Part shown: in pieces, positions 44,154-56,578 of the stretch | How positions within the stretch are numbered: position 1 is the first letter of the stretch | Layout of the letters: the number at the start of each line of letters is the position of its first letter | Source: Larix kaempferi | Lineage: Eukaryota; Streptophyta; Pinopsida; Pinales; Pinaceae | Assembly: GCA_027924585.1 (NCBI GenBank) | Contig: BSBM01000001.1 | Coordinates: 53,374,501 to 53,438,500 of the forward strand | Direction: 5' to 3' | Length of the DNA: 64,000 bases | Notes under the pieces: generated by a model | The model's input: only the letters and a program-made list of their open reading frames with translations | Told to the model about the DNA's origin: nothing | Database searches by the model: none | Translations under genes and position numbers: made by a program

Positions 44154-46179
44154 TGTCATGTCCCAAATTTGGTATTGGGTCAAAATGGCCTAATCACATT
44201 GGCCCTATTCATTAGAGTTTGTCAAATTGATGCTAAAGGTCAAATAATTGCCAAGGAGGAAAATTACTAGTTTCCTAGGTTTGGGGTGGAAGCTTTGGGA
44301 TTTGGCATAATGGGGATAATAAATGATGTTTGAACATTAGAATGGCATAAATATTTAATAAAGGAGATAAATAAACATATACACGTGAAAATCAAAGTGG
44401 CATTTCATCATGAAGACACATGGAGGAAGTGGGACCCACATATGGCTAGATTTCCCCACTACACTTGGCATCATTCTCTCACCAATTCGAATTCAAGGTG
44501 AATGGTAACATACTTGGGGGAGTCCAAAAGGTATTATTCATTGCATTACTCATCCAAGGTCGAAATATAGAGGAAGAGTAACTCCCATGGAAGAGGAAGA
44601 GGCAAATTGGAGCTAGTGAGACACTTGGGCTAGATTCCCTAGCTCTATGACAACAATGATGAAGATGCTATGACACCTATGACACAAATCAGACCTGAAG
44701 GCTGACATATGACATATATGACATGTCAGGGCTAAAAATAGACTCCAAGAGGGCGCTCAAGGGTGTTAGGGCAGCTAAGATGCTTCCACATGTGATTTGG
44801 TGGAAGTGGGAGACTAGGAATTGTTGTACAAGTGGCGTTCTTTGGAATCTCTTCCCAACTTGAGTTGGCATGAGTCTCTTGGAAGGAATTCGACCCATGG
44901 AGGACATTAGAAGTTTATAAATGTCAATAACAAAGAATGAAACCAGCTTTTGATCATTTGTAGAATTTGCAATTGCATTTGTGAAGAGGGAGAGCTAGTG
45001 GATGACTAGTTTCTTGCCTTAGCCAATTTCGAGGGTGAAAGATTCCCATCCAAGTTGGCAATTGGAAAGGCCATTCAGACCTTTCATTTGGAGCTTTAAT
45101 GGAGTCTTTATTTGCAGGTGTAAGCTACAGGGAATCTCATGGTTTCTTCTATTGCAGCTCGCTCCTTCAACCATTTCCAGTTTTGATGGCATATTCTTGA
45201 TCCTTGAGGGAGGGCGTTTTTGGTGAGCTATTGTACTCTTTGGGGGAGCTTTTAATGCCCCATTTCTTTTGTAATATGAAGTAAATACTCTGTTCTTCAT
45301 CTCCAGAAAGTTTCAGGTCGAAATTCCAAGTAGAAATGTATAAATCTCATTTTTAATGGAAGAACAATGCCATTTCCCCACTACCTTGTTGTGAACCAAT
45401 GTATTGATGATGATTTCGAATGAATGGATGATTCTCTGATATATTTGTGATCAATATACTTCCATGGATGTCTTCTACAAGTTTCATGTACTGTACTTGA
45501 GCATTTGAAGCATTTTTACTCAGTTTAGTTGTATTGGGAGGTGAAATAGTGCCATTTCCCCAATGGTCGAATTGGGGATTTTTGCAGTTGAATGGGAGAG
45601 GGTGAGAACAGTTGTAATAAACCATTAATGGTGCATATGAGACCTTAATAACATACTTAACACATTACATACCTCTGTTCATAAATTTGAGTGGGTTTGG
45701 AGGCATTTGGGAAGCCATTTTCAGTACTTACCTCAAGGGGATTTGAACCCCAAATTACTAGTAAAATTGCATACTTGGTCCAGAATCTTAAGAGAGTTTG
45801 CAGAGGTCTTTTGGTGGCCATATGTTATCCCTGAACATCATATTCAATTCCTAATATCATTCATAAACCTTCCTTGAATATTTGAAGGCATTTGGAGTCA
45901 ATTTGAGACCTAGAGACCAATACTAGTCAAAGGGAAATCACTAGTAAAGTTACCTACATTGACCAGAATTGAAAGAGTATTTGCATAAGTGTTTTAAAGG
46001 TACAAAGGAATCCCTGAAACACATATTTATGTTCTAATATCATTCATATACCTTCTCAGAAGATTTGGGATCATTTGGGGCAAATTTGGGACCTAGAGAT
46101 CGAAACTAGTCCAAGGTCGAACCAAGGAAAAAAGTGGAAAATTGCAATTTTAATAAAATTCCTAACAAGGGACATTACA
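44154..46179 (+). repeat. 5' LTR (2026 bp)
   Basis: Bounded by TG...CA with an imperfect 11-bp terminal inverted repeat. A possible TATA element (TTTATAAATG) lies near 44917. Small ORFs inside the LTR occur identically in the 3' copy and show no coding motif; they are by-products of LTR duplication. Confidence 0.93.
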
Positions 46180-46180
46180 G

Positions 46181-46192
46181 TGGTATCAGAGC
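46181..46192 (+). other. Primer-binding site (tRNA-iMet)
   Basis: TGGTATCAGAGC lies one base after the 5' LTR end. Confidence 0.92.
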
Positions 46193-46332
46193 ATGATCTT
46201 GGCACCTGATGTGGTATAATATCTATGAGGAAAAGAATTTAGGTACCACCATTATATATTGAAACCAAAAGTGCTTTTGTTGAAGAGGAAAAAAAAAAGT
46301 AGGAGAAGAAGAGCAAATTTTTTGAGGGAACT

Positions 46333-48429
46333 ATGACTAGGGATGAAAAGGGAGCCTCATATGATGGTGAGGAGCATATAAAAATTATGAAAACAATATT
46401 TGAAGATATGACCAAGCAAATTAAGGAAGGATTCGAATTGTTTTCTATCGAACTTGTGGAAAAAATTATTGATTTTAAGGAAACCAAGGGGCAAAATGCA
46501 ACAGCTTGCTTGAAGGAGCAAAAGGAAGAGACATCACAAGATAGTGAAGAATATTCTATTGAAAATATGGAAGATCATTTCGAGACACCTTCTAGCTTAG
46601 ACATGAACCAAAGAGCATCTACTGATGGATGCTTAAACTATGAAGGAGTACCTATTGATGGGTGCTCACACCTCTATGTTGGTGACATAGAGATCACTTT
46701 TGAAAATGTTGCTGCAAGCCCAAGTTCCATTAAGCATGATAATGAAGACCTTGCAGCAGTTGAAGAAGAACCAAGATCAACTTCCCCATCACCACTTGAG
46801 CTTCATGAAGTTGGTCCAAGAAAAAATGAAGAAGATGAGGAGGTTCATTTGCAAGAGCCTCATTTTCTTGAAGGGTCCTTAAAGATGAATGAAAAGAAGA
46901 TCCAAGAGTCCCTCAGCATTCTCCATGACACTCAAGCATTGGTGTCAAATTCTTGTTGGAGAGCTACTTCATTGGAGGAAACATCCTTCCTTGAAGACAT
47001 GGAGAAGATTCAAAGAGCAATGTGCCACATCAAAGGTAATTTCATGTCTTTGCTTTTTGATAGAAACCATTTGTTTGAGCTTAATGAATTGTTACATGAT
47101 GCATACTTGAAGAATAATGAGGATATTCATAAGCTCACAATTCAAAATGAGCAACTTCTTGAAAAGTTGCAAGATACTTGTTTTTCCTCCAATGTTTCAG
47201 ATTGTCAAATGGTAGATTGTTTGGAGGATTCTCATGACATGGTGGATCATGAGAAATGTGAAAATTTGAATGTTCTTGATGTGTTTGAAGATGAACTTGA
47301 AGAGATCCAAACACTCGACGTGGTGGAAGAGGAATTTGAATTGCCTCTTGATGAAGGTTATGCAATTTTTAAAGAAGAGCATGATTCCTCTACATTGGAA
47401 CCAAACTATGACAAAGAGTTCACACTTTTGAAGGAGCTGCATGATACTACCCATATGGATCCTTCCCATGATGAAACTTCTGCACTTTTTGATCATTTGG
47501 GTGAGTTAGTTCATTCTCCTACTTCCTACAATTCCATGTTTTGCAACATTAGTCTCAATGAAGTATGGGTGAAAGGGTTCTTTTTGATGGTGCCACATGA
47601 GGAGCATGGAACTCCTAGATTTAACTTTTATGATGACATGGTTGGAGCACATTCTTATTCACATTTGCAGCAGCATCATTTGTCACTTTATGATGATTCA
47701 CATCTACATGGATGTACCTATGATATGGATTTGAGTCACTTGAAGACTCATGGTTTTTCTTGCTCAACACTGGGTTCATTTTATGTTAGAGGAACTTCAT
47801 CCAACACTTGGGTGAATAGATTTATGATGGGAGAACATTTTTGTTGGCAGCCACATACTTTGTTACATCTTTATGATTCTCACATTCATGGATGTATGGA
47901 TGAGACTTCTTTGAGTCATTTGAAGTCTCCTTGTTTTTTCTGCTCATTATTTGGTTCAGATTTTAGTGGAGATTCTTCATTCACTTCTTGGATGAAAGAA
48001 TACATGGTTGAATATTTTGATGCATATCACATCCTTTTGGAGCAGCATTATAGGACATGGGATCCTCACCTATGTCATTGGAGCAGATTTGATTGGTCAC
48101 TTGAAGCTTGTATGCACTTGGAAAATGGTGGTCTACTTGCTTGGAGGTATAAGCACCTTCATGACTCTTTGATTAAGCATATCCTTGATGTACATTTTCA
48201 TTATGTTGTTATGTACTTTGATGATATATATTTGGTACTCATGATGTTTGGAAGGATGCATACAAGAAAATGGGATCCAGGAATCCTCTTAACTAATGGT
48301 GTGGGTTGGAGAGCACTCTTAATTATTGGGGTGCAATACAAGCAATGGGACCCTGGAATAATTTTTATCTCATTGGTTTCAAATTTTTTGGGGAAACAAG
48401 CAGTATGGGATATGGATTTCCCCACTTAA
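46333..48429 (+). CDS. 698-aa acidic protein of the young LTR element, unknown function
   Basis: The single intact ORF starts at ATG 46333 and ends at TAA 48427. The N terminus (MTRDEKGASYDGEEHIKIMK, then IFEDMTKQIKEGFELF) resembles the helical start of some gypsy Gag proteins; no zinc knuckle or catalytic motif follows. Residues 50-330 are acidic and Ser-rich with helical heptads near 180-280. Residues about 340-395 hold repeats of the type LDEGYAIFKEEHDS / KEFTLLKELHDT. Residues about 452-500 and 511-560 are a diverged tandem pair (SHLHGC...SLSHLK, SHIHGC...SLSHLK) rich in His, Cys and aromatic residues. Near the C terminus WDP occurs three times (RTWDPHL, RKWDPGIL, KQWDPGII). The protein is probably element-encoded packaging or accessory protein, but no biochemical role can be assigned. 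Confidence 0.75.
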   Translation: MTRDEKGASYDGEEHIKIMKTIFEDMTKQIKEGFELFSIELVEKIIDFKETKGQNATACLKEQKEETSQDSEEYSIENMEDHFETPSSLDMNQRASTDGCLNYEGVPIDGCSHLYVGDIEITFENVAASPSSIKHDNEDLAAVEEEPRSTSPSPLELHEVGPRKNEEDEEVHLQEPHFLEGSLKMNEKKIQESLSILHDTQALVSNSCWRATSLEETSFLEDMEKIQRAMCHIKGNFMSLLFDRNHLFELNELLHDAYLKNNEDIHKLTIQNEQLLEKLQDTCFSSNVSDCQMVDCLEDSHDMVDHEKCENLNVLDVFEDELEEIQTLDVVEEEFELPLDEGYAIFKEEHDSSTLEPNYDKEFTLLKELHDTTHMDPSHDETSALFDHLGELVHSPTSYNSMFCNISLNEVWVKGFFLMVPHEEHGTPRFNFYDDMVGAHSYSHLQQHHLSLYDDSHLHGCTYDMDLSHLKTHGFSCSTLGSFYVRGTSSNTWVNRFMMGEHFCWQPHTLLHLYDSHIHGCMDETSLSHLKSPCFFCSLFGSDFSGDSSFTSWMKEYMVEYFDAYHILLEQHYRTWDPHLCHWSRFDWSLEACMHLENGGLLAWRYKHLHDSLIKHILDVHFHYVVMYFDDIYLVLMMFGRMHTRKWDPGILLTNGVGWRALLIIGVQYKQWDPGIIFISLVSNFLGKQAVWDMDFPT

Positions 48430-48600
48430 TAAAGTGATTTTTATCAGAGTAGTGCAGCAGCAAGCATGGTGGTTCCTCTCTAAAATCTTCATGGAAACTC
48501 AAAGACTCAAGGTTGGGCAATTCAATGGCAACTTCAAGAATTATACAGAAAGCAGGTTCTTCAACACCCATGTTTAAAATTGCTTGAGGACAAGCAATAT

Positions 48601-48615
48601 TGGGAAGGGAGGATT
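48601..48615 (+). other. Polypurine tract
   Basis: TGGGAAGGGAGGATT immediately precedes the 3' LTR and is the expected plus-strand primer site. Confidence 0.8.
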
Positions 48616-50641
48616 TGTCATGTCCCAAATTTGGTATTGGGTCAAAATGGCCTAATCACATTGGCCCTATTCATTAGAGTTTGTCAAATTGATGCTAAAG
48701 GTCAAATAATTGCCAAGGAGGAAAATTACTAGTTTCCTAGGTTTGGGGTGGAAGCTTTGGGATTTGGCATAATGGGGATAATAAATGATGTTTGAACATT
48801 AGAATGGCATAAATATTTAATAAAGGAGATAAATAAACATATACACGTGAAAATCAAAGTGGCATTTCATCATGAAGACACATGGAGGAAGTGGGACCCA
48901 CATATGGCTAGATTTCCCCACTACACTTGGCATCATTCTCTCACCAATTCGAATTCAAGGTGAATGGTAACATACTTGGGGGAGTCCAAAAGGTATTATT
49001 CATTGCATTACTCATCCAAGGTCGAAATATAGAGGAAGAGTAACTCCCATGGAAGAGGAAGAGGCAAATTGGAGCTAGTGAGACACTTGGGCTAGATTCC
49101 CTAGCTCTATGACAACAATGATGAAGATGCTATGACACCTATGACACAAATCAGACCTGAAGGCTGACATATGACATATATGACATGTCAGGGCTAAAAA
49201 TAGACTCCAAGAGGGCGCTCAAGGGTGTTAGGGCAGCTAAGATGCTTCCACATGTGATTTGGTGGAAGTGGGAGACTAGGAATTGTTGTACAAGTGGCGT
49301 TCTTTGGAATCTCTTCCCAACTTGAGTTGGCATGAGTCTCTTGGAAGGAATTCGACCCATGGAGGACATTAGAAGTTTATAAATGTCAATAACAAAGAAT
49401 GAAACCAGCTTTTGATCATTTGTAGAATTTGCAATTGCATTTGTGAAGAGGGAGAGCTAGTGGATGACTAGTTTCTTGCCTTAGCCAATTTCGAGGGTGA
49501 AAGATTCCCATCCAAGTTGGCAATTGGAAAGGCCATTCAGACCTTTCATTTGGAGCTTTAATGGAGTCTTTATTTGCAGGTGTAAGCTACAGGGAATCTC
49601 ATGGTTTCTTCTATTGCAGCTCGCTCCTTCAACCATTTCCAGTTTTGATGGCATATTCTTGATCCTTGAGGGAGGGCGTTTTTGGTGAGCTATTGTACTC
49701 TTTGGGGGAGCTTTTAATGCCCCATTTCTTTTGTAATATGAAGTAAATACTCTGTTCTTCATCTCCAGAAAGTTTCAGGTCGAAATTCCAAGTAGAAATG
49801 TATAAATCTCATTTTTAATGGAAGAACAATGCCATTTCCCCACTACCTTGTTGTGAACCAATGTATTGATGATGATTTCGAATGAATGGATGATTCTCTG
49901 ATATATTTGTGATCAATATACTTCCATGGATGTCTTCTACAAGTTTCATGTACTGTACTTGAGCATTTGAAGCATTTTTACTCAGTTTAGTTGTATTGGG
50001 AGGTGAAATAGTGCCATTTCCCCAATGGTCGAATTGGGGATTTTTGCAGTTGAATGGGAGAGGGTGAGAACAGTTGTAATAAACCATTAATGGTGCATAT
50101 GAGACCTTAATAACATACTTAACACATTACATACCTCTGTTCATAAATTTGAGTGGGTTTGGAGGCATTTGGGAAGCCATTTTCAGTACTTACCTCAAGG
50201 GGATTTGAACCCCAAATTACTAGTAAAATTGCATACTTGGTCCAGAATCTTAAGAGAGTTTGCAGAGGTCTTTTGGTGGCCATATGTTATCCCTGAACAT
50301 CATATTCAATTCCTAATATCATTCATAAACCTTCCTTGAATATTTGAAGGCATTTGGAGTCAATTTGAGACCTAGAGACCAATACTAGTCAAAGGGAAAT
50401 CACTAGTAAAGTTACCTACATTGACCAGAATTGAAAGAGTATTTGCATAAGTGTTTTAAAGGTACAAAGGAATCCCTGAAACACATATTTATGTTCTAAT
50501 ATCATTCATATACCTTCTCAGAAGATTTGGGATCATTTGGGGCAAATTTGGGACCTAGAGATCGAAACTAGTCCAAGGTCGAACCAAGGAAAAAAGTGGA
50601 AAATTGCAATTTTAATAAAATTCCTAACAAGGGACATTACA
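48616..50641 (+). repeat. 3' LTR (2026 bp)
   Basis: Same length and, by eye, the same sequence as the 5' LTR. It is followed by the ACATG target duplication. Confidence 0.93.
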
Positions 50642-50646
50642 ACATG

Positions 50647-50819
50647 CATCCAAACATGACTATATATCATAACACTAACATCACACACACACACATGTAT
50701 ATCTCATCAAAATAATAGAACCATATGTCCACAGTGTCGTCAAACCGACGAAGTCTCACAATCAAGCAAATACAACATATAATAGTAGTTCAGGTAGTAA
50801 TGTCAAAACGGGGCGTTAC
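50647..50819 (-). repeat. Possible older LTR, right part
   Basis: Continuation of the sequence interrupted by the young element; ends ACGGGGCGTTACA on the plus strand, which is TGTAACGCCCCGT on the minus strand. Confidence 0.3.
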
Positions 50820-50995
50820 AGTGGAACCTGGGTCCTGCACCCATTCAACTAAAACGTCAAATTCTTTAGCAGACTTCTCTACTTCCAATTCAGCCCAGAG
50901 ACTGCGCTCTACCTCCGCAATTTCCTCTTGAATCTCCTTTGGGATGAAATTTTGAAAAAAAATTGTAGCCTCTGCTGCCCGACACTACTCTCTAG
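50820..50995 (-). pseudogene. Short coding remnant next to the older LTR
   Basis: The minus strand reads through about 55 codons without a stop (ATIFFQNFIPKEIQEEIAEV, then AELEVEKSAKEFDVLVEWVQ) up to the putative LTR start. This position would be the 3' end of an element's coding region. The sequence is helical and charged, and I do not recognise a domain. Confidence 0.3.
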
Positions 50996-52871
50996 TAGTT
51001 CGGGGAGAAGCCTCAATGACTTTCCTTTTCCCCCTACGACTCACTTAGTGGCCCCTTGTCTCCATTTCTATTACTCGCCTTAAGTTGTTAGTGTTTCCAT
51101 CCAAGACACCCAAACATCAGCTACAAACCCAAGTTTCTCGAGCACCAGACCCTACGATAGCACCCCAGTCCATAGTCACTATCTCTCCAAACTGTAGGTT
51201 TTAGATCTGACTGCACCATCATTGTAGAATGAGACCCTTTCATGGGTAGATCAACTCTCGTACTGCCCGAAGCTTCACCACCCTACAATCTCATTAATCC
51301 GCACGCAAAAAACTGGATGATCCCCTGGAGCTCATACATACCCATGCAATGAAACTATAACTCATCACTGCCATATCTCCTTATAATCATGAGAGGAGGG
51401 TTCTAGGCATTGCTTTAACAGTCACCAAGTACCTGGGCCATCTACCTTGCCCGTTGCTCCCATTGTTCCATTTTTCCTCCTTCACCACCCACATCTAGGG
51501 ATTTTTTTGTTTGCAATTTAAGTTAGCATAAATTAATAAATTGAAATAAAATATTTATTATTTTAATATTTTTTTTCAATTTAAGTTAGCATAAATCAAT
51601 AAATTTATTGAAAAAATTATAAGTTGAAAAAAGTTTTAATATTATTTTGTTTAATAAATTTAGTTTTTAAATAAAATTTGGATTTAATATTATTCAAAAA
51701 TTACATTTTGATTTTTCAATATTATTTAACTTATTTCAAAGAAAAAAGAATTCATAATTATTTTTTAGAAATATATGTTATTTTCTTTGAAATTTGCATT
51801 ACAAAAGCTTTTCTATCAAACACAATGTAGACAATAATAGAAGATACTACTAAAATTTAAACAACCCATTCTACACCTAGTATGTAGGGATTTAATTTCA
51901 ATATTTGAGTTTTCAACTTCTTCTTCTTTTCTATGGAGTGTTTTATCTTTGAAAAAATGTATATGTGTTCTTCTTAAATTGTAGTTTTCTTTTTTTAAGA
52001 CAAATGTTATTTGATGATGATGATGATGATCGTTATCATCTACTAAGACCAACTTTAGTTGATCGGACCCTACTAAAGGATTATTTGGAATGTTTTAGAA
52101 TTTTATTCCTATGCTCAAAAAATTGAAGAGAAACATCCTAACTTAATGTAATTTTGATGGGTTAGAAGGTTAAGAAGGTTTGTATTGTAACACAAATTTT
52201 GAAATTGAGATATAATGTGAGTGTATGCATGGCTATATTAATTTTCTTCTTTATACTAGTTATAACAAATATATTTTTGGTCTTCTAGATTAGGGTTAAT
52301 GACCTCCATATAACAACTTAATGCATATTAAACAAGACTATAAGATTATGAAGAGTAGGTGGTTTTTAATCTTTAAAATTTATGGGTAGACAACTTTACT
52401 CCACATTAATGTTGCCAGTTTCCTTAATTATTTTTGTTATTAATGTTGGCATTTTCCTTATTATTTTTTTCATTGTGACTATGGAATTAAATTTTGGAGT
52501 AGTGTAAATATTCTACATTGACTTTTTTTGGGTATAATTTTTGGTTTGTTCTGACTTTGGTTGGAAATCTTTAAAAAAAATTAGAGTCACATATATTAGT
52601 TGTGGAAATTGCATAATATGAGTGTTAAATGGGTATTTGGGGGTGTTGAATCCATTTATGCATTCAAAAACACAATTTAAATGATTTCAAATTTAGATTT
52701 AACCCCAAATATATTTATGAGATTCTGACCAAAAACCACACAAAAGTCATGTTGTCACATCCATAGTAGTAGGGATACCATGATACAGATCATCCAGTCA
52801 TAGGCATGAGACGGTCCCTATTTACATGAGTTGAGCATTTCTCAATGATGGTGGAGCTATGTGTCCGAACT
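50996..52871. other. Spacer
   Basis: No gene is supported. 50996-51500 is GC-balanced and may be decayed element coding sequence on the minus strand. 51510-51790 is a T/A-rich tract with AATTTAAGTTAGCATAAAT repeated twice (51517 and 51577 areas). A short TGATGA run is at 52014-52031. Confidence 0.35.
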
Positions 52872-53575
52872 ATTCAGAGCATTTATCCAGTGCCCCTTGT
52901 CATGACTAAGCCCTTCATGACCCCATCGAGATTTATTAGTTTGGTTATGGTTCACTGAGCATAGCAACATAGCAACAGATGATACACTTTCCTTTTCCCA
53001 CATGCAGTAATATTTGTGCTTCAAGATTATTTCAGAGACATGTATATGATTGAGTAGGTATATATCTTGCATTTGGGAGTTATCATTTGTCTCTTTTTCC
53101 TATATTAGTAGCTTTGACTTGGCATATAGTGACATATATTTGTGATTTCATATTGTTATGGGTGATTTTATTCAAAGCATTTATCCAGTGCCCCTTGTCA
53201 TGACTAAGCCCTTCATGACCCCATCAAGATTTATTGGTTTGGTTATGGTTCACTGAGTAGAGTAGTAGAGCAATAGATGATACACTTTCCTTTTCCCACA
53301 TGTAGTAAGAGTTGTGCTTTAGGATTATTTCAGAGACATGTATATGATTGAGTAGGTATATATCTTGCATTTGGGAGTTATCTTTCGTCTTTTTTTCCTA
53401 TATTAGTAGCTTTGACTTGGCATCTAGTGACTTATAGTGGTGATTATATGATTGAACAGGTATATCTCTTGCATTTGGGAGTTATCATTTGTCTCTTTTT
53501 CCTATATTAGTAGCTTTGACTTGGAATCTAGTGACTTTAGTGGTGATTTTATATTGTTATGGGTGTTTATTGTAG
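52872..53575. repeat. 298-bp tandem repeat
   Basis: Two full units offset by 298 bp (ATTCAGAGCATTTATCCAGT at 52872 and ATTCAAAGCATTTATCCAGT at 53170) are followed by a third partial unit that repeats only about 104-125 bp (from TATATGATTGAACAGG, 53445). Units differ by scattered substitutions. No ORF is conserved between them. Confidence 0.8.
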
Positions 53576-55438
53576 ATCTATCATCATGAGTAGTTGAATT
53601 GTCTTAATTGTAAGGCCTTAACATATGCTCACTGATATTGCCTACTTTGTACAAACCCGATCCTTATCCCTGCTTTGTATGATATCATCTTTCACTTCCT
53701 CCATCCATGCATTCTACTTCTATCTTTGATTTTATCCATGACTTATGACTCATGCTTGTGAGATTGAAGAGCCTTCCCCCGCTTTGACCTCTATGCATGA
53801 TGGACTCCATGTTTGCTTGTGTCTCGGCTCTAGAGTGTGTGGTCTAGTTATGAATCTTGTTCATCCCCTTCTGCTTGTATGATGCCTTGTGGATTGGGTG
53901 TGCTGTTCAAGTAGCCTTGTCACCGGGTTGTCTTCTTTAGTCCTCGAACCAAGTACTCCCCAAATGCAGATGTGAAACAAATGCTAAATCTAAATCACTG
54001 CGAAAAGGCCAGCTACGATTAATTGTCTTTCTAAACACTAGGCCTAAGTGAAATTAAATTAAACCTTTATGTAGCTAGTTAATGGCCAAGGGATGAGAAC
54101 TCATCCTTTGTATGATGTAAGGCCATTTCCCCTTACAGTGAAATGGGGTGGTCACTGCATCACACCTATGGACAGTGGTGGGAAATGTAGGTAAGATCGA
54201 GTCATTATCTGGGTCCCACAAGGTTATCTAGGGCACCTGCCCTTGGAGGCTGGTTGGTGAAGGAAAGGTCATCTTATGCAATAAATGTGAAGTGAAATGG
54301 AAGTCATATCAATTGAGTAACAAGAATGCTTGTCTAGAGTCTACTGGAGGTAGCTCAAATAGTCTACCCATATGCGAAACACCTCCCTCCCATAGTCTTC
54401 TCTATCATGCATATGTTACTATGGATCCATGTGTCCCCTTTACTCCGAGAGATCATATGGTCAAAGTCAATTAAGTCAATCTCACTAAACCTAACCTTGT
54501 TGCACCCACCTCACCTATCCTAATAGGATTAGCAGTTTTGTAAGTGAGCATATGCCTAGGACTTCATGATGGATTATGAGGTTGTTCTAGTATAGGTTTG
54601 GATTTCATTATTCATAATCACCACTGTATGTGTCACTTATGTCTTAGTTGGGATATTAATATAGATAATAGAGAATTATTAACTAGTTATGCATGCATGA
54701 TCAGTTGTTTCTCAGCTCATTCATTATTTTGACTAGTTTTGACTTGGTCAAACTAGTTTGACCATGGTCAACAGGTGGTCTCGGGTGACTTTGGATCCGA
54801 TGGTTCGATTTTGTGTTTTTGGTACCTGTGGGAATCCACTACAGTGTCCCATGCTTCAGTTGGCCATTATATGATATGGTTCATGGTTATTTTTATTATT
54901 ATCAGTTATATTGGGTCATATTTTATATATTGGACATGGATGAGCTTACAAATTGTTCTACAGGTGGATCCATAGGGTGCTAGTAGTCACCTATAATGGA
55001 TTTGAGGTATCTAATCTCATTTCTACATTCAAATTGATTATACATGAAAATAGAAGGCGTGATATGGGAAATTTATTCACTTAGCAACATTATTCCAAAT
55101 TAATTAAATAATTAAGTGACCACAACCTAACCAAGAAATCGATTTGGCTAGTGAGGGGAAAGGAAATGACCTGGGATGATTTGTTATGATGTGTTGAGGA
55201 CTTATGGACCATGTTTCATGTGTATATCATTTGATGGGGCCACACTTTATTTTTTCTCCATAGTGAGGGTGTCTTCTCCATGGGGGGCGCATTTGTTGTT
55301 ATGATCATGTTGTTAGCACAGTATATTGTCATGGTATTGTATATGGGGGTGTCTTAGTGAGACTTAGACCCCTAAGCGGCCCCTCGTTTCATATCTTTAT
55401 GTTATATCATATGTCATGTGATTAGCTTGGGATCTCTA
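53576..55438. other. Spacer before the chromovirus
   Basis: No gene is recognised. Composition is more balanced than the AT-rich spacers, with several promoter-like and LTR-like phrases, so an old LTR is possible. I found no second copy in the window to prove it. Confidence 0.35.
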
Positions 55439-56456
55439 TGTAATACCCCTACCCTGCCTTATTAATTATTGGCCTCCATGTAAATATTGTGTTTATGCAA
55501 TGTGTGTCGATCCTAGTGTGGAGCTCAAGGCCAAGGCCCCACTAGTGGATGTTTAAGGTTTGCGTTCATAGGCAAATACTGGATAGTGAAACTATGCATT
55601 TGTTGTTAAGCCATGAAATTTTGTAATAGTGGTAAGTGTTTAATATTGCAATGAAAATACCCTGAACTGGCTAAGTGAGGCAGCTAATGAGAAGGGGAAA
55701 AGGTATCCACTAGGGGGAGGTGAGGGGGCTGTGGGATGGTGACCCATCCTGCCACTTGGGTAAGAGTAACGAATTTGATTCCCTGTACAGGTACGGATTC
55801 AGTTACAGAACGTGGAGAAGGTAAGCATGCGGGGATATTCGCAGGAGCATAAAAATGGCGCTGAGATCGGAGTCAGAGGTATGTCGTTCATGGGGCGAGT
55901 GGAGGATCGGTTCTGCATGGGGGGTTTCTGTTCTTGGAGTTTGATGCGTTCGGTTGGGGAGAGACCCTTAGACGTAGAGAGAGCCGAAGAATTAGAGCCC
56001 AGTACCAGAGGGATCCCATATGTATGCGTGATCCTTGAGTAAAAACCTGAAGATGAGATCAAAGGAGGGTTGCAGGACATGAATATCTTGAGGAAGTTGT
56101 GTGCAGTCCTGAATCCGTGAGTAGAGAGCCGAGTTGCAGGACAGAGTCTATTCCGCAACCCTATAATGAACCAGCTTTTTTAAGTGGACGTAAGAGACAA
56201 AGTTAAGGGTTGGGAATGCTTGATAAACTCAGTGAAGACTAGGGTCTCATAGAACTAACAACATGAACTTCTTATGCTTACCCTCAATAGCACTGGAAGG
56301 GAAGGGGCCTTGAGGGACTGTGTAGCAGAGAAGAGGGTCTTCCTTATGTTGGGTGAGGTTGATAATGTGGGTGCCTGATCTGCTGAGTGATTGAGATGTC
56401 TGTAGCTATGTGGTTGAGATCACTGAATTAGCAATAACCTCCCTGTTACCCTTTAT

Positions 56457-56578
56457 GCTTGATAAACCCATCGGTAGGTTGGCTTAGTAGGTGTATGCTT
56501 GATAAACCCAACTGCAGGGTGGCTTACCGAGTATGTTTCATGGATTGCTTGATAAACCCAGCCATAGGTTGGTTTAGC
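56457..56578 (+). repeat. GCTTGATAAACCCA triple repeat in the LTR
   Basis: GCTTGATAAACCCA followed by a variable part, then AGGTTGGCTTAG, occurs three times (56458, 56497 and 56547 areas), at spacings of about 40-50 bp. A single related GCTTGATAAACTCA lies upstream near 56219. Confidence 0.7.

Larger units (their letters stand above)
44154..50641 (+). mobile_element. Complete young non-autonomous LTR retrotransposon (6.49 kb)
   Basis: Two LTRs of exactly 2026 bp (44154-46179 and 48616-50641) show no difference that I can see by eye, and every landmark is offset by 4462 bp. The element is flanked by a 5-bp target duplication, ACATG (44149-44153 and 50642-50646). LTR ends are TGTCATGTCCC...GGGACATTACA. 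A primer-binding site for tRNA-iMet follows the 5' LTR and a polypurine tract precedes the 3' LTR. The 2.4-kb interior holds one intact ORF without protease, RT, RNase H or integrase, so mobilisation must depend on another element. The LTR style and primer site suggest Ty3/gypsy origin by internal replacement or deletion. Confidence 0.93.

Noticed and set aside
44689-45625. Small minus- and plus-strand ORFs inside the LTR, repeated identically at 49151-50087
   Set aside because: Their duplication is explained by the two LTR copies; no coding motif is present.
44154-50641. Assembly duplication as explanation for identical 2026-bp blocks
   Set aside because: Matching ACATG target duplications, a primer site and a polypurine tract in the right places show a genuine LTR element.
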